A stretch of 64,000 nucleotides of DNA from Acipenser ruthenus (Eukaryota > Chordata > Actinopteri > Acipenseriformes > Acipenseridae), in contig NC_081198.1 of the NCBI RefSeq assembly GCF_902713425.1, forward strand, positions 2,701,492 to 2,765,491, given 5' to 3'. The notes beneath the pieces are model-generated. The model was given only the letters and a program-made list of their open reading frames with translations, was not told the origin of the DNA and did not search any database. The translations under genes and the position numbers were made by a program. Positions 38,194-51,200 of this stretch are shown piece after piece. Position 1 is the first letter of the stretch; each line of letters starts with the position of its first letter.

Positions 38194-41100
38194 CGCAGTT
38201 CAAGACAGGGCACAGCTACACAGAGAAACACAGCACAGCTATTAAGGATAATCAAGGCTGAGTGAATGAGCCTTCAGGTTGGATCGGTGACACGCAGTTG
38301 CTTAATCTCTTCCAGGACAGACCCTGCTTCCAGAATTTAAATGGCCCTGCCAGGACCTGGATTCTCTGGTGGATCCTGCAGGGCGGCTTCGAGAAAAGCT
38401 TGTTTTGAATAGTGAAGGGAACACCAGTAAAGTGACAGGGGCAGTGTGTGAGCAGCAGCGTCTCCTACAGGACAGCGCTACTTACAAAGAAGAGGCAGGT
38501 GGCCTTCACTGTGGGTGCCTCCGGGAACTTGAGGGACAAGACTCCTGTACAGACACAGAAGAAAAGCTATTGAGACATTTGTGGGGCACATCACAGGAAT
38601 GGGGAAATACTGACATAGCTTTACATATAGGAAAAATAACCAAAGAAATAGGTCTGGTATACTCACCGCAGTGAAACACAGCCTTCACATCAAGATTCTC
38701 AGACAAGAACAAATTGGGTTTCCTTTTGAGAGCCTACAAAGCAGACAAAGCATTTGAAAAGAGCAGACAAGCTTACTGACGGAGCAGCTGGCAATCTCTG
38801 AGTCACAGGACCCAGTGGACACCTCACACAAGGCCTCACAAACTCTACTTACCTGCCTTTCATTTTGGTGCTTATTGATTTATTTTTTCATTCTTTTTTT
38901 TTAAATTTCTGACTAGGTCACTTAAGGGTTTGTTTCTTTTCTTCTTTTGAAATAAAACAAACAAAACAAAATCAATATAAAATTATTAAATGCAATAACA
39001 AATTTAAAAAACATACTGCAAAACCAAACAGTAAAATTTAAATTAATTAAAAGGCATGATGTGTTTTGTTTTTTTTGATCAAATATGTAACAAAATCATT
39101 ACATGTAAAAGACAACTGATGTTTCAGAAAAATATTTTGGATGGAATGGGAAAAGTTATGAATTTTCAAAGATTTTCTTCAAAAAAGGTTGGAAATAAAG
39201 AAAAAAAACCCAGAAAAAATATATTTGTTTTTAAGGAATTTGAAGTTATAATCATTTGAAAACACTAGAGGGCGCTGTTCCAGGGAGACAGGGAGTACTG
39301 TGGATCCAAATCCATTCACCATGACCAGAACCCACTCCGGACCTCCAGCTACAACCAAAGAAATAAGAACATACTGCAAGAACACAAGAACGTTTACGAA
39401 CGAGAGGAGGCCATTCGGACCATCCTGTTTCTAGTAACTGATTGATCTCAGAACTTTGCTAAGTTGGGTCCTAAAGGATCCAAGTGATTCAGCCTATATT
39501 TCTGCATATATTCACTAGAAAATATCGAGGCAGAGTTTGATTAAATTCAGGTGAGCTGTTCCCAAGATGTAACCTCTAACAGGTCACAATTTACATTTCA
39601 AGACAGTCTAATGTTTTATCATCCAACTGTACAATTTCATTAAAAAATCTCCAACAGATTCATCAAAAATCTGACACGTAATTCCCAGCAACCCATTCAA
39701 TTAGCATCAATGAGGAACACTGCCCTTCTAGTTATTATTATTTATTTCTTAGCAGACGCCCTTATCCATTGCGACTTACAGTCGTAAACAAATACATTTC
39801 AAGAATCACAGTACAAGTAGTACTATTCCTGGATGTGCCCACACTGAACTGAATCTTTCTCCAGTTTAACCGCACAGGCCAGCACAGCACGGGGCATTTT
39901 TCTTCTCACGGAACTCTTGGTCGTTTACATAAAATCATTTAATTTTGCCCAGACCCACACGTGTGCTACACTAATTCACGGCTTTCAATCTTTCACATTT
40001 TGTGTGTAAATCTTTTGGAGAGTAATGCATTTACTGTTTGTTAACTTACTCGTCTCTCGTGTAACATATTTATTTTGAGAATAACAATGTTACCTCTCTC
40101 TCAGTACAGCTGGTACACCAAAGAGTACCCATTATCCTTTAAACATGCAGTCTGGGATCCCTATCAGCCCTGTGTCTGTGACGCATCCCCTCAGATCCAG
40201 CAGTACTCCCGGTGCCAGCCTGGACAGACAGACAGACAGACTGCCCTGCTATAAACACCCCGCTCAGATCAGCATGCCTCAGCAATCAGCAAGGCTGCTG
40301 TGTGACACGGGAGCCGCAAAACAGCATCACAGCAGGGCACGCCATTAGTGCCCACACACAGACTGTGGTCAATAGAAAAGAATACAAAATAAGAAGGATC
40401 TAAATCGAATTTAAAACAGAGAGAAAGAGAAAGAGAAGAAGAGAGGAAACTGAAAGTGAATGAAATAAGAAACTAAAAACACACCTGCGCCTGGAGTTGC
40501 ATAAATGAATCAACAATATCAGGATGATCCCTGGGCCCTAAAATATAATAAAGATGTAACTTAAGAAATAATAAGAAGAATAAGAAGAATAATATACAAA
40601 GAGCAACTCAATTGTTTTCTAGTCATGTGGAAAAAATCATTGAAATAATTAACAAGTGAAAGGGGGGGGAAAAAGGACATGTGAAGCTCAAAGCAGTTAA
40701 AAAAAAACAGAACATACAGAAACATGAAACTGTTCAAAATCTAAAATAAAAGAACGGAACTGCAAAAAAGAAGGTGTGTGTGGGAGGGTGCGGAACCCAG
40801 GAGCAGGGCAGGAACGACAGACACATTGTTCTGATGATGAAGCACAATGCCCTGGCCTCACAGCCTGCACTAGCTACAACACGCCTCTGGAGGGTGCTGG
40901 AGAGGACACCTTCCAAACAACCTTGACTTTATTTTATTTTATTACTTATTGTTATTAGCAACTTGACCCAGGTCTGAAATATCACACTTATCTTAACTAA
41001 TGTAATCTCCTCCTTGTTTATAACCGCTGGGCATATCATTTAGTGTTTCAGTCATTACAGTAAAACTTTAACATAATGGCCACAGATTCATACTGAATTC

Positions 41101-42482
41101 CAGCTCAATACCACAGGGATAACACCTGAATATTATATGCACTTCCTGTGCGTTCTGAAGCCATTCATTTTGAATTCAGACCTGTTACAACGACGTTGAT
41201 TGCATGTATAAGGCATGCATTCATACCCTCGTACTCGCCCACCAGCACTGTGAGACGTGTTCATGCACGCATGCCTTACAGATGTGAGTAGGAGTACTAG
41301 TAGAGAGCTGTGGTATTTCAGAACCTGTATCTAGTAGCTCTTAAAACACTTCACCACACACTAGTGTGTAGAATTGGAATTCCTGTATACAAAGCTAAGC
41401 ATAGGTAACCCTCTGCCAGCGTTAGAAAAACACGGTCCAGCACAGGACTTTCCATTGAACTGAATTCCTAACATGTCAACAATGATCAACCAATACCAGA
41501 GCGGTCTGTTCATATTGTGCCTGTTCATAATAAATGAGGGTTTGGTGTTTCGTGAGGAACATCATTGAGGTTTCCTCCTCATAGTCTGGTTGTTAAACTA
41601 GCCAGTTTGGAACCTCACTGAACACTCTGGGCTCCATTCACAGTTTGGAACCTCACTGAACACTCTGGGCTCCATTCACAGTTTGGAACCTCACTGAACA
41701 CTCTGGACTCTGTTCACAGTTTGGAACCTCACTGAACACTCTGGGCTCTGTTCACAGTTTGGAACCTCACTGAACAATCTGGGCTCTATTCAGTTTGGAA
41801 CCTCAGTGGACACTCTGGGCTCTGTTCACAGTTTGGAACCTCACTGAACACTCTGGGCTCTGTTCACACAGCATTCATTCCTGAGTTATTTAACAGGTTT
41901 GATTCTTTGTCTCTACGGTGTGAGAAATGAAACCAGCTTGGCTGCTCAGCGAGATCCAGCCGCACCGCCCCTGGTTTCTTCCCACCGTTTCCATGTGCGA
42001 TCTCTCCGGCACCAAGCTTCAAAGGCACTGCCCCAGCACTGCACTGCACTTCACAAAGAACCCCCTTCTCCACTGACAGCACAGCGTTAGGGGCCTCTTT
42101 CCTTTAAAAGATCTCCCAGGATGCTCTACAGCAATGCTGGCCTAAAGGTAAAGCAGATCTTTCCTTGTTTGTTTATTTGTTTATTTATTATTTTGCTGTT
42201 TTTTTAAATTTATTATACAGGGTGTTAGTGTACCAATATTATTAAAACAGTATTACATTAAGACATTATTATGATGATGCCAAACCTGTACCAGTATCTA
42301 TGCTGGAAAAAGCATCCCAGTATGACGAGCCTGCCTCTGATCCCTCCCTCCCGCTTTGCTCCCACTGTCTCAAACCACTCATCCCATTCCCTCTCTGCCT
42401 CTAACCCCTCCCCTTGACCCCAACCTCCTCACTGCCTCTCACACCCCGTGTGTCTGCCTGTCTCACTGCCTCTCACACCCCC

Positions 42483-42521
<39 letters not shown>

Positions 42522-45500
42522 GAACCCCTGCTTCAGTGGCAATGAGCCTCCACGGACATACCTTGTTGGAAAATGGACAGCGTTACCGTGGTAACCAGCT
42601 GGAAGAGCGCTTTGATTGGTGGGAAGTGGTCAGTCTCACTGGCAAAGATATGGACCATCTGAAAACAGAACAAAGGGAAATTAAGAGCTAGCGTTGAAAA
42701 CCCAAAACCAATCCAGCAGAACACTGCAAACGGACCGGCCCCCCACCAGCACTGCAGACAGGAACCAGGGGCCAGCTGCACAAAACACATTCCTACTTAT
42801 TAATCCCCTTAACTCGGTAAGGACCCAATTCATTGTTCTTTGAAAAAAGAAATCACACAAATACACAAGTTGTATTTATGTAATTTGATACATTACATTT
42901 GACTTAACTTTTGTGGTTGACAAAATTGGAGAAAGTTATCATAACAATATAGTTAAAGAGAAAATTGGGAGTGTCTGGGTTACCTGTCCAGAGCGAGGGA
43001 GTGTCTGGGTTACCTGTCCAGAGCGAGGGAGTGTCTGGGTTACCTGGCGAGTGCGAGGGAGTGTCTGGGTTACCTGTCCAGTGCGAGGGAGTGTCTGGGT
43101 TACCTGTCCAGTGCGAGGGAGTGTCTGGGTTACCTGACCAGTGCGAGGGAGTGTCTGGGTTACCTGTCCAGTGCGAGGGAGTGTCTGGGTTACCTGACCA
43201 GTGCGAGGGAGTGTCTGGGTTACCTGTCCAGAGCGAGGGAGTGTCTGGGTTACCTGTCCAGTGCGAGGGAGTGTCTGGGTTACCTGTCCAGAGCGAGGGA
43301 GTGTCTGGGTTACCTGTCCAGAGCGAGGGATTGTCTGGGTTACCTGGCGAGTGAGGTCCAATGCAGAGGCCTGAGGGATGGTGCTGTACATCTGCCCGAG
43401 CATCCCTGACAGCTGAGAGATCATGGGGGTGAAATCATGGAGCAGCGTCTTCACAGACTTCTCAAAGATCGCACACACAGCCTGCAGCACCACAAACACA
43501 CACACATTTATTATTCAGCAAGGCATTACCCGGCAGACCTGGTCTCAATTATAATTATAATTACAATTACAGCAGAATGGTTTGAAGTAGCTTAACATTT
43601 GATTCTGTTTTCTCTCTTGGCAGGAATGATTAATTTCTTTACAACCAATTACATGACTGTCAACATTATTTTAATTTTCTCTCGGTGTCTGTAAATATTT
43701 ACAGACAGCAAATATTTACAGACAGCACTGGAAACAACAGAGACTACTGAGAGAACAGGAACAAAGGCAGCTTGAAATCAACCCCCACCCCTGCAATGAT
43801 TCAGACACTGGGAGTGAAATAAGGTCTTCCTGAACCAGCCTGCACAGCAGCTCCACGAGAGGAGCAGTACTGAACCAGCCTGCACAGCAGCTCTGTGAGA
43901 GAAGCAGTACTGAACCAGCCTGCACAGCAGCTCCACGAGAAGAGCAGTACTGAACCAGCCTGCACAGCAGCTCTGTGAGAGGAGCAGTACTGAACCAGCC
44001 TGCACAGCAGCTCTGTGAGAGGAGCAGTACTGAACCAGCCTGCACAGCAGCTCCACGAGAAGAGCAGTACTGAACCAGCCTGCACAGCAGCTCTGTGAGA
44101 GGAGCAGTACTGAACCAGCCTGCACAGCAGCTCTGTGAGAGAAGCAGTACTGAACCAGCCTGCACAGCAGCTCCACGAGAAGAGCAGTACTGAACCAGCC
44201 TGCACAGCAGCTCTGTGAGAGGAGCAGTACTGAACCAGCCTGCACAGCAGCTCTGTGAGAGGAGCAGTACTGAACCAGCCTGCACAGCAGCTCCACGAGA
44301 AGAGCAGTACTGAACCAGCCTGCACAGCAGCTCTGTGAGAGGAGCAGTACTGAACCAGCCTGCACAGCAGCTCTGTGAGAGAAGCAGTACTGAACCAGCC
44401 TGCACAGCAGCTCCACGAGAAGAGCAGTACTGAACCAGCCTGCACAGCAGCTCTGTGAGAGGAGCAGTACTGAACCAGCCTGCACAGCAGCTCCACGAGA
44501 GGAGCAGTACTGAACCAGCCTGCACAGCAGCTCCACGAGAAGAGCAGTACTGAACCAGCCTGCACAGCAGCTCTGTGAGAGGAGCAGTACTGAACCAGCC
44601 TGCACAGCAGCTCCACGAGAGGAGCAGTACTGAACCAGCCTGCACAGCAGCTCCACGAGAAGAGCAGTACTGAACCAGCCTGCACAGCAGCTGTGAGAGG
44701 AGCAGTACTGAACCAGCCTGCACAGCAGCTCCACGAGAGGAGCAGTACTGAACCAGCTGAAATAGCCACACATTAAGATGCTCTTGCAAATTCGCATTAT
44801 CATTGTGGACAAGTGTCATGCACGACTGACGACGGCCCAGCTACAGGATGAATACATCCCTTTTCAGTGTGCCGCTGCAGAGATGAATTTCCCATCTTTT
44901 TGCTGTCATATTTCAGAAATATTTTGCAAGACTGACATTATACAAAGCCACATGGACTTTTATTATCACCGAATACAACAATGTCGTAATTTTCAGTTCT
45001 GCAATGCAGTGGATTATTCCACAAACTGCTTTGAACTGAATGACAGGCCTACTAAGAAATCACTGAAAGCACCATTGAAGCACATCAGGACAGGAGTATA
45101 AACGGTGCTGTTGTCGTGTTAAATGCATTGACTCTCTTAGAGGCACTCACCTCAACCACCTGGGAGTCATTGAGCCACTTGCTGAGCACCGTCTGTATGA
45201 GAGCGAAGACCTGCTGAAGCACGACCACCACCTGAGAAAGACAGACAGACAGAGAGGCACAGACAGGGAGAGAGACAGACAGAGAGGCACAGACAGAGAG
45301 AGAGACAGACAGAGAAGCACAGACAGGGAAAGAGACAGACAGAGAGGCACAGACAGAGAGAGAGACAGTCAGAGAGGCACAGACAGGGAGAGAGACAGAC
45401 AGAGAGGCACAGACAGGGAGAGAGACAGACAGAGAGGCACAGACAGAGAGAGAGACAGACAGTCAGAGAGGCACAGACAGAGAGAGAGACAGTCAGAGAG

Positions 45501-48163
45501 GCACAGACAGGGAGAGAGACAGTCAGAGAGGCACAGACAGAGAGAGAGACAGACAGAGAGGCACAGTCAGAGAGAGAGACAGTCAGAGAGGCACAGACAG
45601 GGAGAGAGACAAAGCCCGGTCAGCAATTCAAACAATTTAGGAGTAAAAAGCTGAACTAAGCAACAGCACTGTATGCTATTGCACATGTATATTGTTCCTT
45701 GTATCACAATCATGCTTTGATAGAGACATCGTCTAAACAAGGAAATGCATAAAAACTGCATGCGCTCCACATCAGAGAGACACAGGGCTGCTGAACATAC
45801 TGTGCGAGTCAAATCAGTGGCCTTCATTACACAGGGCTGTGATACTCAGTGCTAGGGGAATTGAAGAAACCTCTTGGAAAGGGATTTTATTCAGAACGAA
45901 TGACCTTGGCTCAGCGGGCCTGGAACACACAGCCAGCCCGGCAGACTGCCTCAGTGACCTGACCCCCTGCCTCCCAGCACAGCTCTCGTCTGCAAGGCTG
46001 CTGAGAAGAGCCGGCAGCAGTGAGGCAGCCCAGAGAGGATCGCTATTTATATACGGGTCATTCTCTGTGATAGGGTTATATATGTTTTTAGCATTTCATT
46101 ATTTCTTGATGTGCAAGTCAGACATCAAAAACACATGGAGGCATTGTACGTCTTTTATCTATCTATCAATTATTTTCATTCTTCATTTGTAGTTATTTTA
46201 TCCAGATGCACTTGTGTTGAACCTGTAAGCCATTATCCCTGGGACTGCGAGGTCAGACTGGGGTGCCTATTGAGAAATAATTTATTACATTGAAGTATTT
46301 CAAAATGTCTCACTATTGAGTGTTTAACAGCTATGGATGATATATATTCTGGATGCAAACCAGTTTTCAGCTGGAATTGGGGGTAAAGGGGGTTTCCATG
46401 GGATTTGAGAAGAACCGATTCCTCCGAACCCCACTGGGTTTGGCATGTAAACCCTGCACATGGATTGTACAAGGGCTCAATTCCCTGTGCAGGTGAACAT
46501 GGGAAATGGGTGCAGGCAGCAGCTCTGCTCACCGGGTTGGGCCCGGGCTCGACCAGCTTCTTCTTGACCTCGCTGCCCTCCCCGGAGTCATCATCGTGGC
46601 GTGTGATGTCCAGCGTGGTGAACAGGTTGGACAGCAGACCCAGGATGTGAATGATCGCCAGCTTGTTGGAAGGGTTGGGCTTTACCAAGAAAGAAAACAA
46701 ACACACACAAGGGTTAGAGCAGAGCTTCTAAAACTGAGAAAGAAAACAAACACACACAAGGGTTAGAGCCGCGCTTCTCAAACTGAGAAAGAAAACAAAC
46801 ACACACAAGGGTTAGAGCCGCGCTTCTCAAACTGAGGGCTACGGTAAACTGCAAAATTACAGTACTCACAACATTAACAACGGTAATGAAAAACCCAAAC
46901 AGCAGCTTCCAAAGTGAAATCAGGAAAGCCTGCAACACTCACACACACACAGATACACACACATGATTACTAGCTGTCAGCTGATTGTAACGGAAGCTTT
47001 TCCGATCTCCCCCTCCTGCCCGCTCTCCATCCCTAATGACTGTGATTAATGAGTAATTACACAGTTGTTTTAAGGCACTCTCTTCCACACAGGCACCCGC
47101 ACTTTAGTGCTGATGATGAATGCTCCACTGGCAGCAGGGATCTGTGTACTAGTAAGAGCTGGCAATTAGAATCTCTGTGGGGTGCACTGGGACTGGCACA
47201 AATCCACAAGCTCCTTCCACACCCCTTCCCTCCGCACAGGGCACTGATCTGCCTTCTCTGATGGGATATGAACAAGGCACTAGCTATGGTTCATTGCACT
47301 GATATAGTGTGCCAGCGAGTGTGAGATTTGGGACACTACAATTAATATCACCATCATCAACTAATTTAACAGCATTACAAGCCAACAAAACAAAACTGAA
47401 CACATTAAAAAGCACGATGAGTTTTATGAGGCAGTGTAAAAAACAAAACAAATGACTCTCAACATTCATTGTAGCACAGCTCACAGGAGCTCTGTGACAG
47501 CACCAGAGCAGACAAGTTCCAATTATCTTAGCCATCAACTGACTTGTTTAAACAACTGTGTCCGCAACGTGGTTTGATCAGACTCCAAAAGGTTATTTTT
47601 CTCATTATAATTTCATGTCTGTTTGTTTAAAAAGCGGCACTTGAGCAGAATCCCATTGGCATGCCGACACAGGAGGGACTTAGAGGTGTAGTGGAGAAGA
47701 TAATCATGCGGTCGATAAATCAGACGACTGACCAAAGGCACAGCACTGCAGAGACAACACTTTCAAAGTCTTTTGCTAACCCTTTCCACTGAGAAACACA
47801 TACTGCTGGCCAGCTTCTTGACGGACGAGCGTCTGCAGCGAGGCTGAAAGGCGCTATATGATTTCTGTAAGGAGAGTGGGCTCACCGTCTCACTGGCTAG
47901 CTTCTCCAGCTGCTGGATGTAGGGGGAGATGAGGGACTGCAGGTTCCTCAGGATCTCCTCCACAGGCAGTGCAGACAGCAGGAACCCCAGCGCCTGCATC
48001 AGCCACATACACTGACTGGTCTGTGAGAGAGGGGAGAGGGGTGGGGAGGTTAGCCACAGTGATAACATGCACACATGCTCACATATACACAATGGAGCAA
48101 TCAACATCCTTGCATTCTGTTTGAACTAACAATTATATAATCACATTGCCAGTTAGCTCAATA

Positions 48164-48203
<40 letters not shown>

Positions 48204-51200
48204 ATATATATATATATATATATACTAAAATAAAACTAGAAAAAGACGTGCTTGAAACACATAAACTGTTCTTTATTTACTGTACATCTTGCACAGGACT
48301 TTCTGATTTGACATTTTCAATGAATGTGGATTTACCAACCTTGTGAATCTGTTTGATCAGCACCTCCTAAGGAGAGATGGTAAGAAAGACATGAGGTAAA
48401 CTGGGCTTGTGAATAAACAAGCATGGCACAGGCACACCAAGCAGCTGGAACACATTCATTATATACATAGTAGAAGAAAAAGCAACTTCTAACAGATCCG
48501 TAAATAAACATAAAACCAAGGAGCAATGAGAGGAATGTCACAGCCATGCAAAATACATTGACCAAGCCTTCCCATTGAAGAGATGCATTGCTACTGTATA
48601 GCCACAATATTCATACAAACCACTGTTTTCATGGTAAGGTTATTAATCCCTTCCATGTACAAGCCTGCATTAAACTGTACAGCACACCAAGTTCTGAACA
48701 TTGCTCCAGACACAATACATAATTTAATTATAAAAGTCAAATCCTAAAACACAGACATTGTACCTTCAGTGCTGACCTAAACTAATCTTCTCAGCATTAG
48801 CCAGCCGATCACTGAGCATGGTTCATTATCACAGTGTCTCTAATTGTGTTAAAAACTCCCCCTTTGAGATTTGAAAGCGGTTCCAAGACACTGTATCACA
48901 ATTAATGGATGCATAATCTGGATGGATGCTAATCGTGCCACATTCACACGCCACTCAGCAGCTTCCACATTTTCTTTCTGAAAGTTGCAAGTTGTTTTTT
49001 CATTAAAAATAAACATTTTACAAATGTTTAAAGTGATCTCCATTCTCTGGGGAACACACAGCTTCAGCCCCTGGTGTTAGCTGAAGAGCAGGGCTGGGGG
49101 CAGTTCCATTGCCCATCCCCATTCCCTTTTAATCAATTCCAACACATCACTGAGCACAATTGCAATTAGCAGCATTCTGTTCAAATGAGCTTCCCAGAGG
49201 CAACACTGTTAGTCAATTAAATTGACGTCAAATTAACGTGTTGAACAATCACAATAATGATTGTGTCTCTCAAATATCAATTCAATCTAAAAAGAGGAAT
49301 TGGGAATTGATTTTAGAAAGGGATTGGAAATGGAATTGGAAATCAGGAATTGACCCTGACCCTGGTGAAGAGTTTTTCCTACGGTTATACTATGCATTTA
49401 CCATAGTTTACACTGGTTTGCCATGCTTTTATAATATGGTTTCCATACCTGTCTGTGCGTTACAATGCTTACCTCTGCATTACCATGCTTTCACTGTGCT
49501 TTATTAACTGGCCCTCAATATCCTATAGAAAACTGACTCCAGCTGTCTGTCTTTGGGGCCCTGATTGTTTAGTTTTTACTCACAATAGTTTATAGTTTGG
49601 AAATTCAAATCCACTTCATGAGCAAAAGCAACAGCTTACTTTCAGAGTTCATTTATAATGCGTCATAATTATCCTAATTAAATTATCCTTCAAAGCTCAG
49701 ATTCCTTGCTTTCATGTGCAAACAAACAAAGCAGGGAAATAATGACATGTTTATCTGTTTACTGCAATTGTCAAATTGTCATAATCCAAACTGGACACAT
49801 CCTTACAGAGCTGCTAAGACACTGTATTCATCATCACCAGTCCAGCTACAAAACACTGCATTCTCAGGATGCCACATCAAACTATTCTTCTCTTTTGATA
49901 TTTTCTCTGATTGATGTTCTGAAATCCTATTTGGGGTCTGACAAATATTCATATTCGTATCTCCCTCATTTCCCATAGAGGCTGGTGAATGGTTATTTCT
50001 TCCCTGGCAAGGACATTTTATCCATCAAGCCTCCTTTGTTTCTTTCAAATAATCTCACAAAGACAGTGTCTGCAGAGAACGAGCACAGAGAAACAACGAA
50101 AATGAAATGTGAAGAAACCACACCGTTGACAGCAATGCAATCCTTCATCTCATCTCTCAGAGAATGGGACTGTTTGCACAGGGATAAGGGGAGGGGGGCT
50201 GGGCACATGCTCTGCTCAGTGTCAGCTGCTTTGCAAACCCTGTAAAAGGAACATCAGTGATGCTTTTTTCTTCCATAAAACTGAGCAAGCAAGCAAGCAG
50301 GCTGTGTGTGTGTGTGTGTGTGTGTGTGACCAGTAACTGCCTCACTATGTCACTCTGGCATCCAGCCGTCTTTAGTGTCGCATTATCATCTAGAAATGCA
50401 AATGACTTTTCATTAGAAAGGAACAGAGTGAAATTACCTTCAGCAAGACAGGGGAGGAAATGTAAAGCAATGAATTGCACTGCACTCTTTACAAAGGTAC
50501 TCCCTTCCCACAGAAACTCAATCAGATAAAAGATAAAAAACTAAAAAAAAAGATCCAGGCGCAGCAGGAAACAAGCTGGTACCTTATTAGTGCTGGAGAT
50601 ATTTTCAACATGAAAACTCGCTAAAGGGACAGCCAGTGGTTTTTCTCCACAGCTCACCAAAACACACCATCTGCAAACAGGCGGTGGTCGTGGCTCCCAT
50701 TTGCCCCATAATGCCATTACAGTAGCCCTTGCATTCTGTTTAAAAGGCAGAACACAAACTGCACATCTCTTGTCAATGGCTCCCGAGTACAGCGTTATAA
50801 AGGGGGGTCACTGTAGTCATATAGCAGTGATCCTCACAGCTGTGCCTGTGAGACCACAGTGTCGTGCCCACTGTCATAACAACAATCAGTAACAATGCAG
50901 GCTGGTGTACTGGGAGTGGAGCTGAAGTCATTGCAGTCTGCCTACTGATAAATCTGTAAAAGAAAAGGTGGTATTTTACAGCACTGATCTGATTCTTCCA
51001 GGCTGTTTACATGTCTGGTTTTGCTTCAAACTTCTCTGGCAGGCTGTTTGAATAGCCCGAGCTGCACCACGGCCGCAGGTTCACTTTAAAAAAACACAAG
51101 AGTCACCTCGATCAGAGCAGACCAAAGCACAGCGGGTCACACGGAGGTCAGACCACATTCCCTGTAATGGCCAATTAAAAACAAGCAGCAGCCACTAATT

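Noticed and set aside
42939-43354. 30-bp direct repeats resembling a CRISPR array
   Set aside because: Units are contiguous with no unique spacers, the genome is vertebrate, and the array is an intronic minisatellite.
43716-44819. Three overlapping minus-strand ORFs of 322-367 codons (leucine/cysteine-rich repeats)
   Set aside because: They are the 40-bp minisatellite read in all three frames. Its period gives a 40-residue repeat in each frame and it lies in an IPO13 intron, so it is not a gene.
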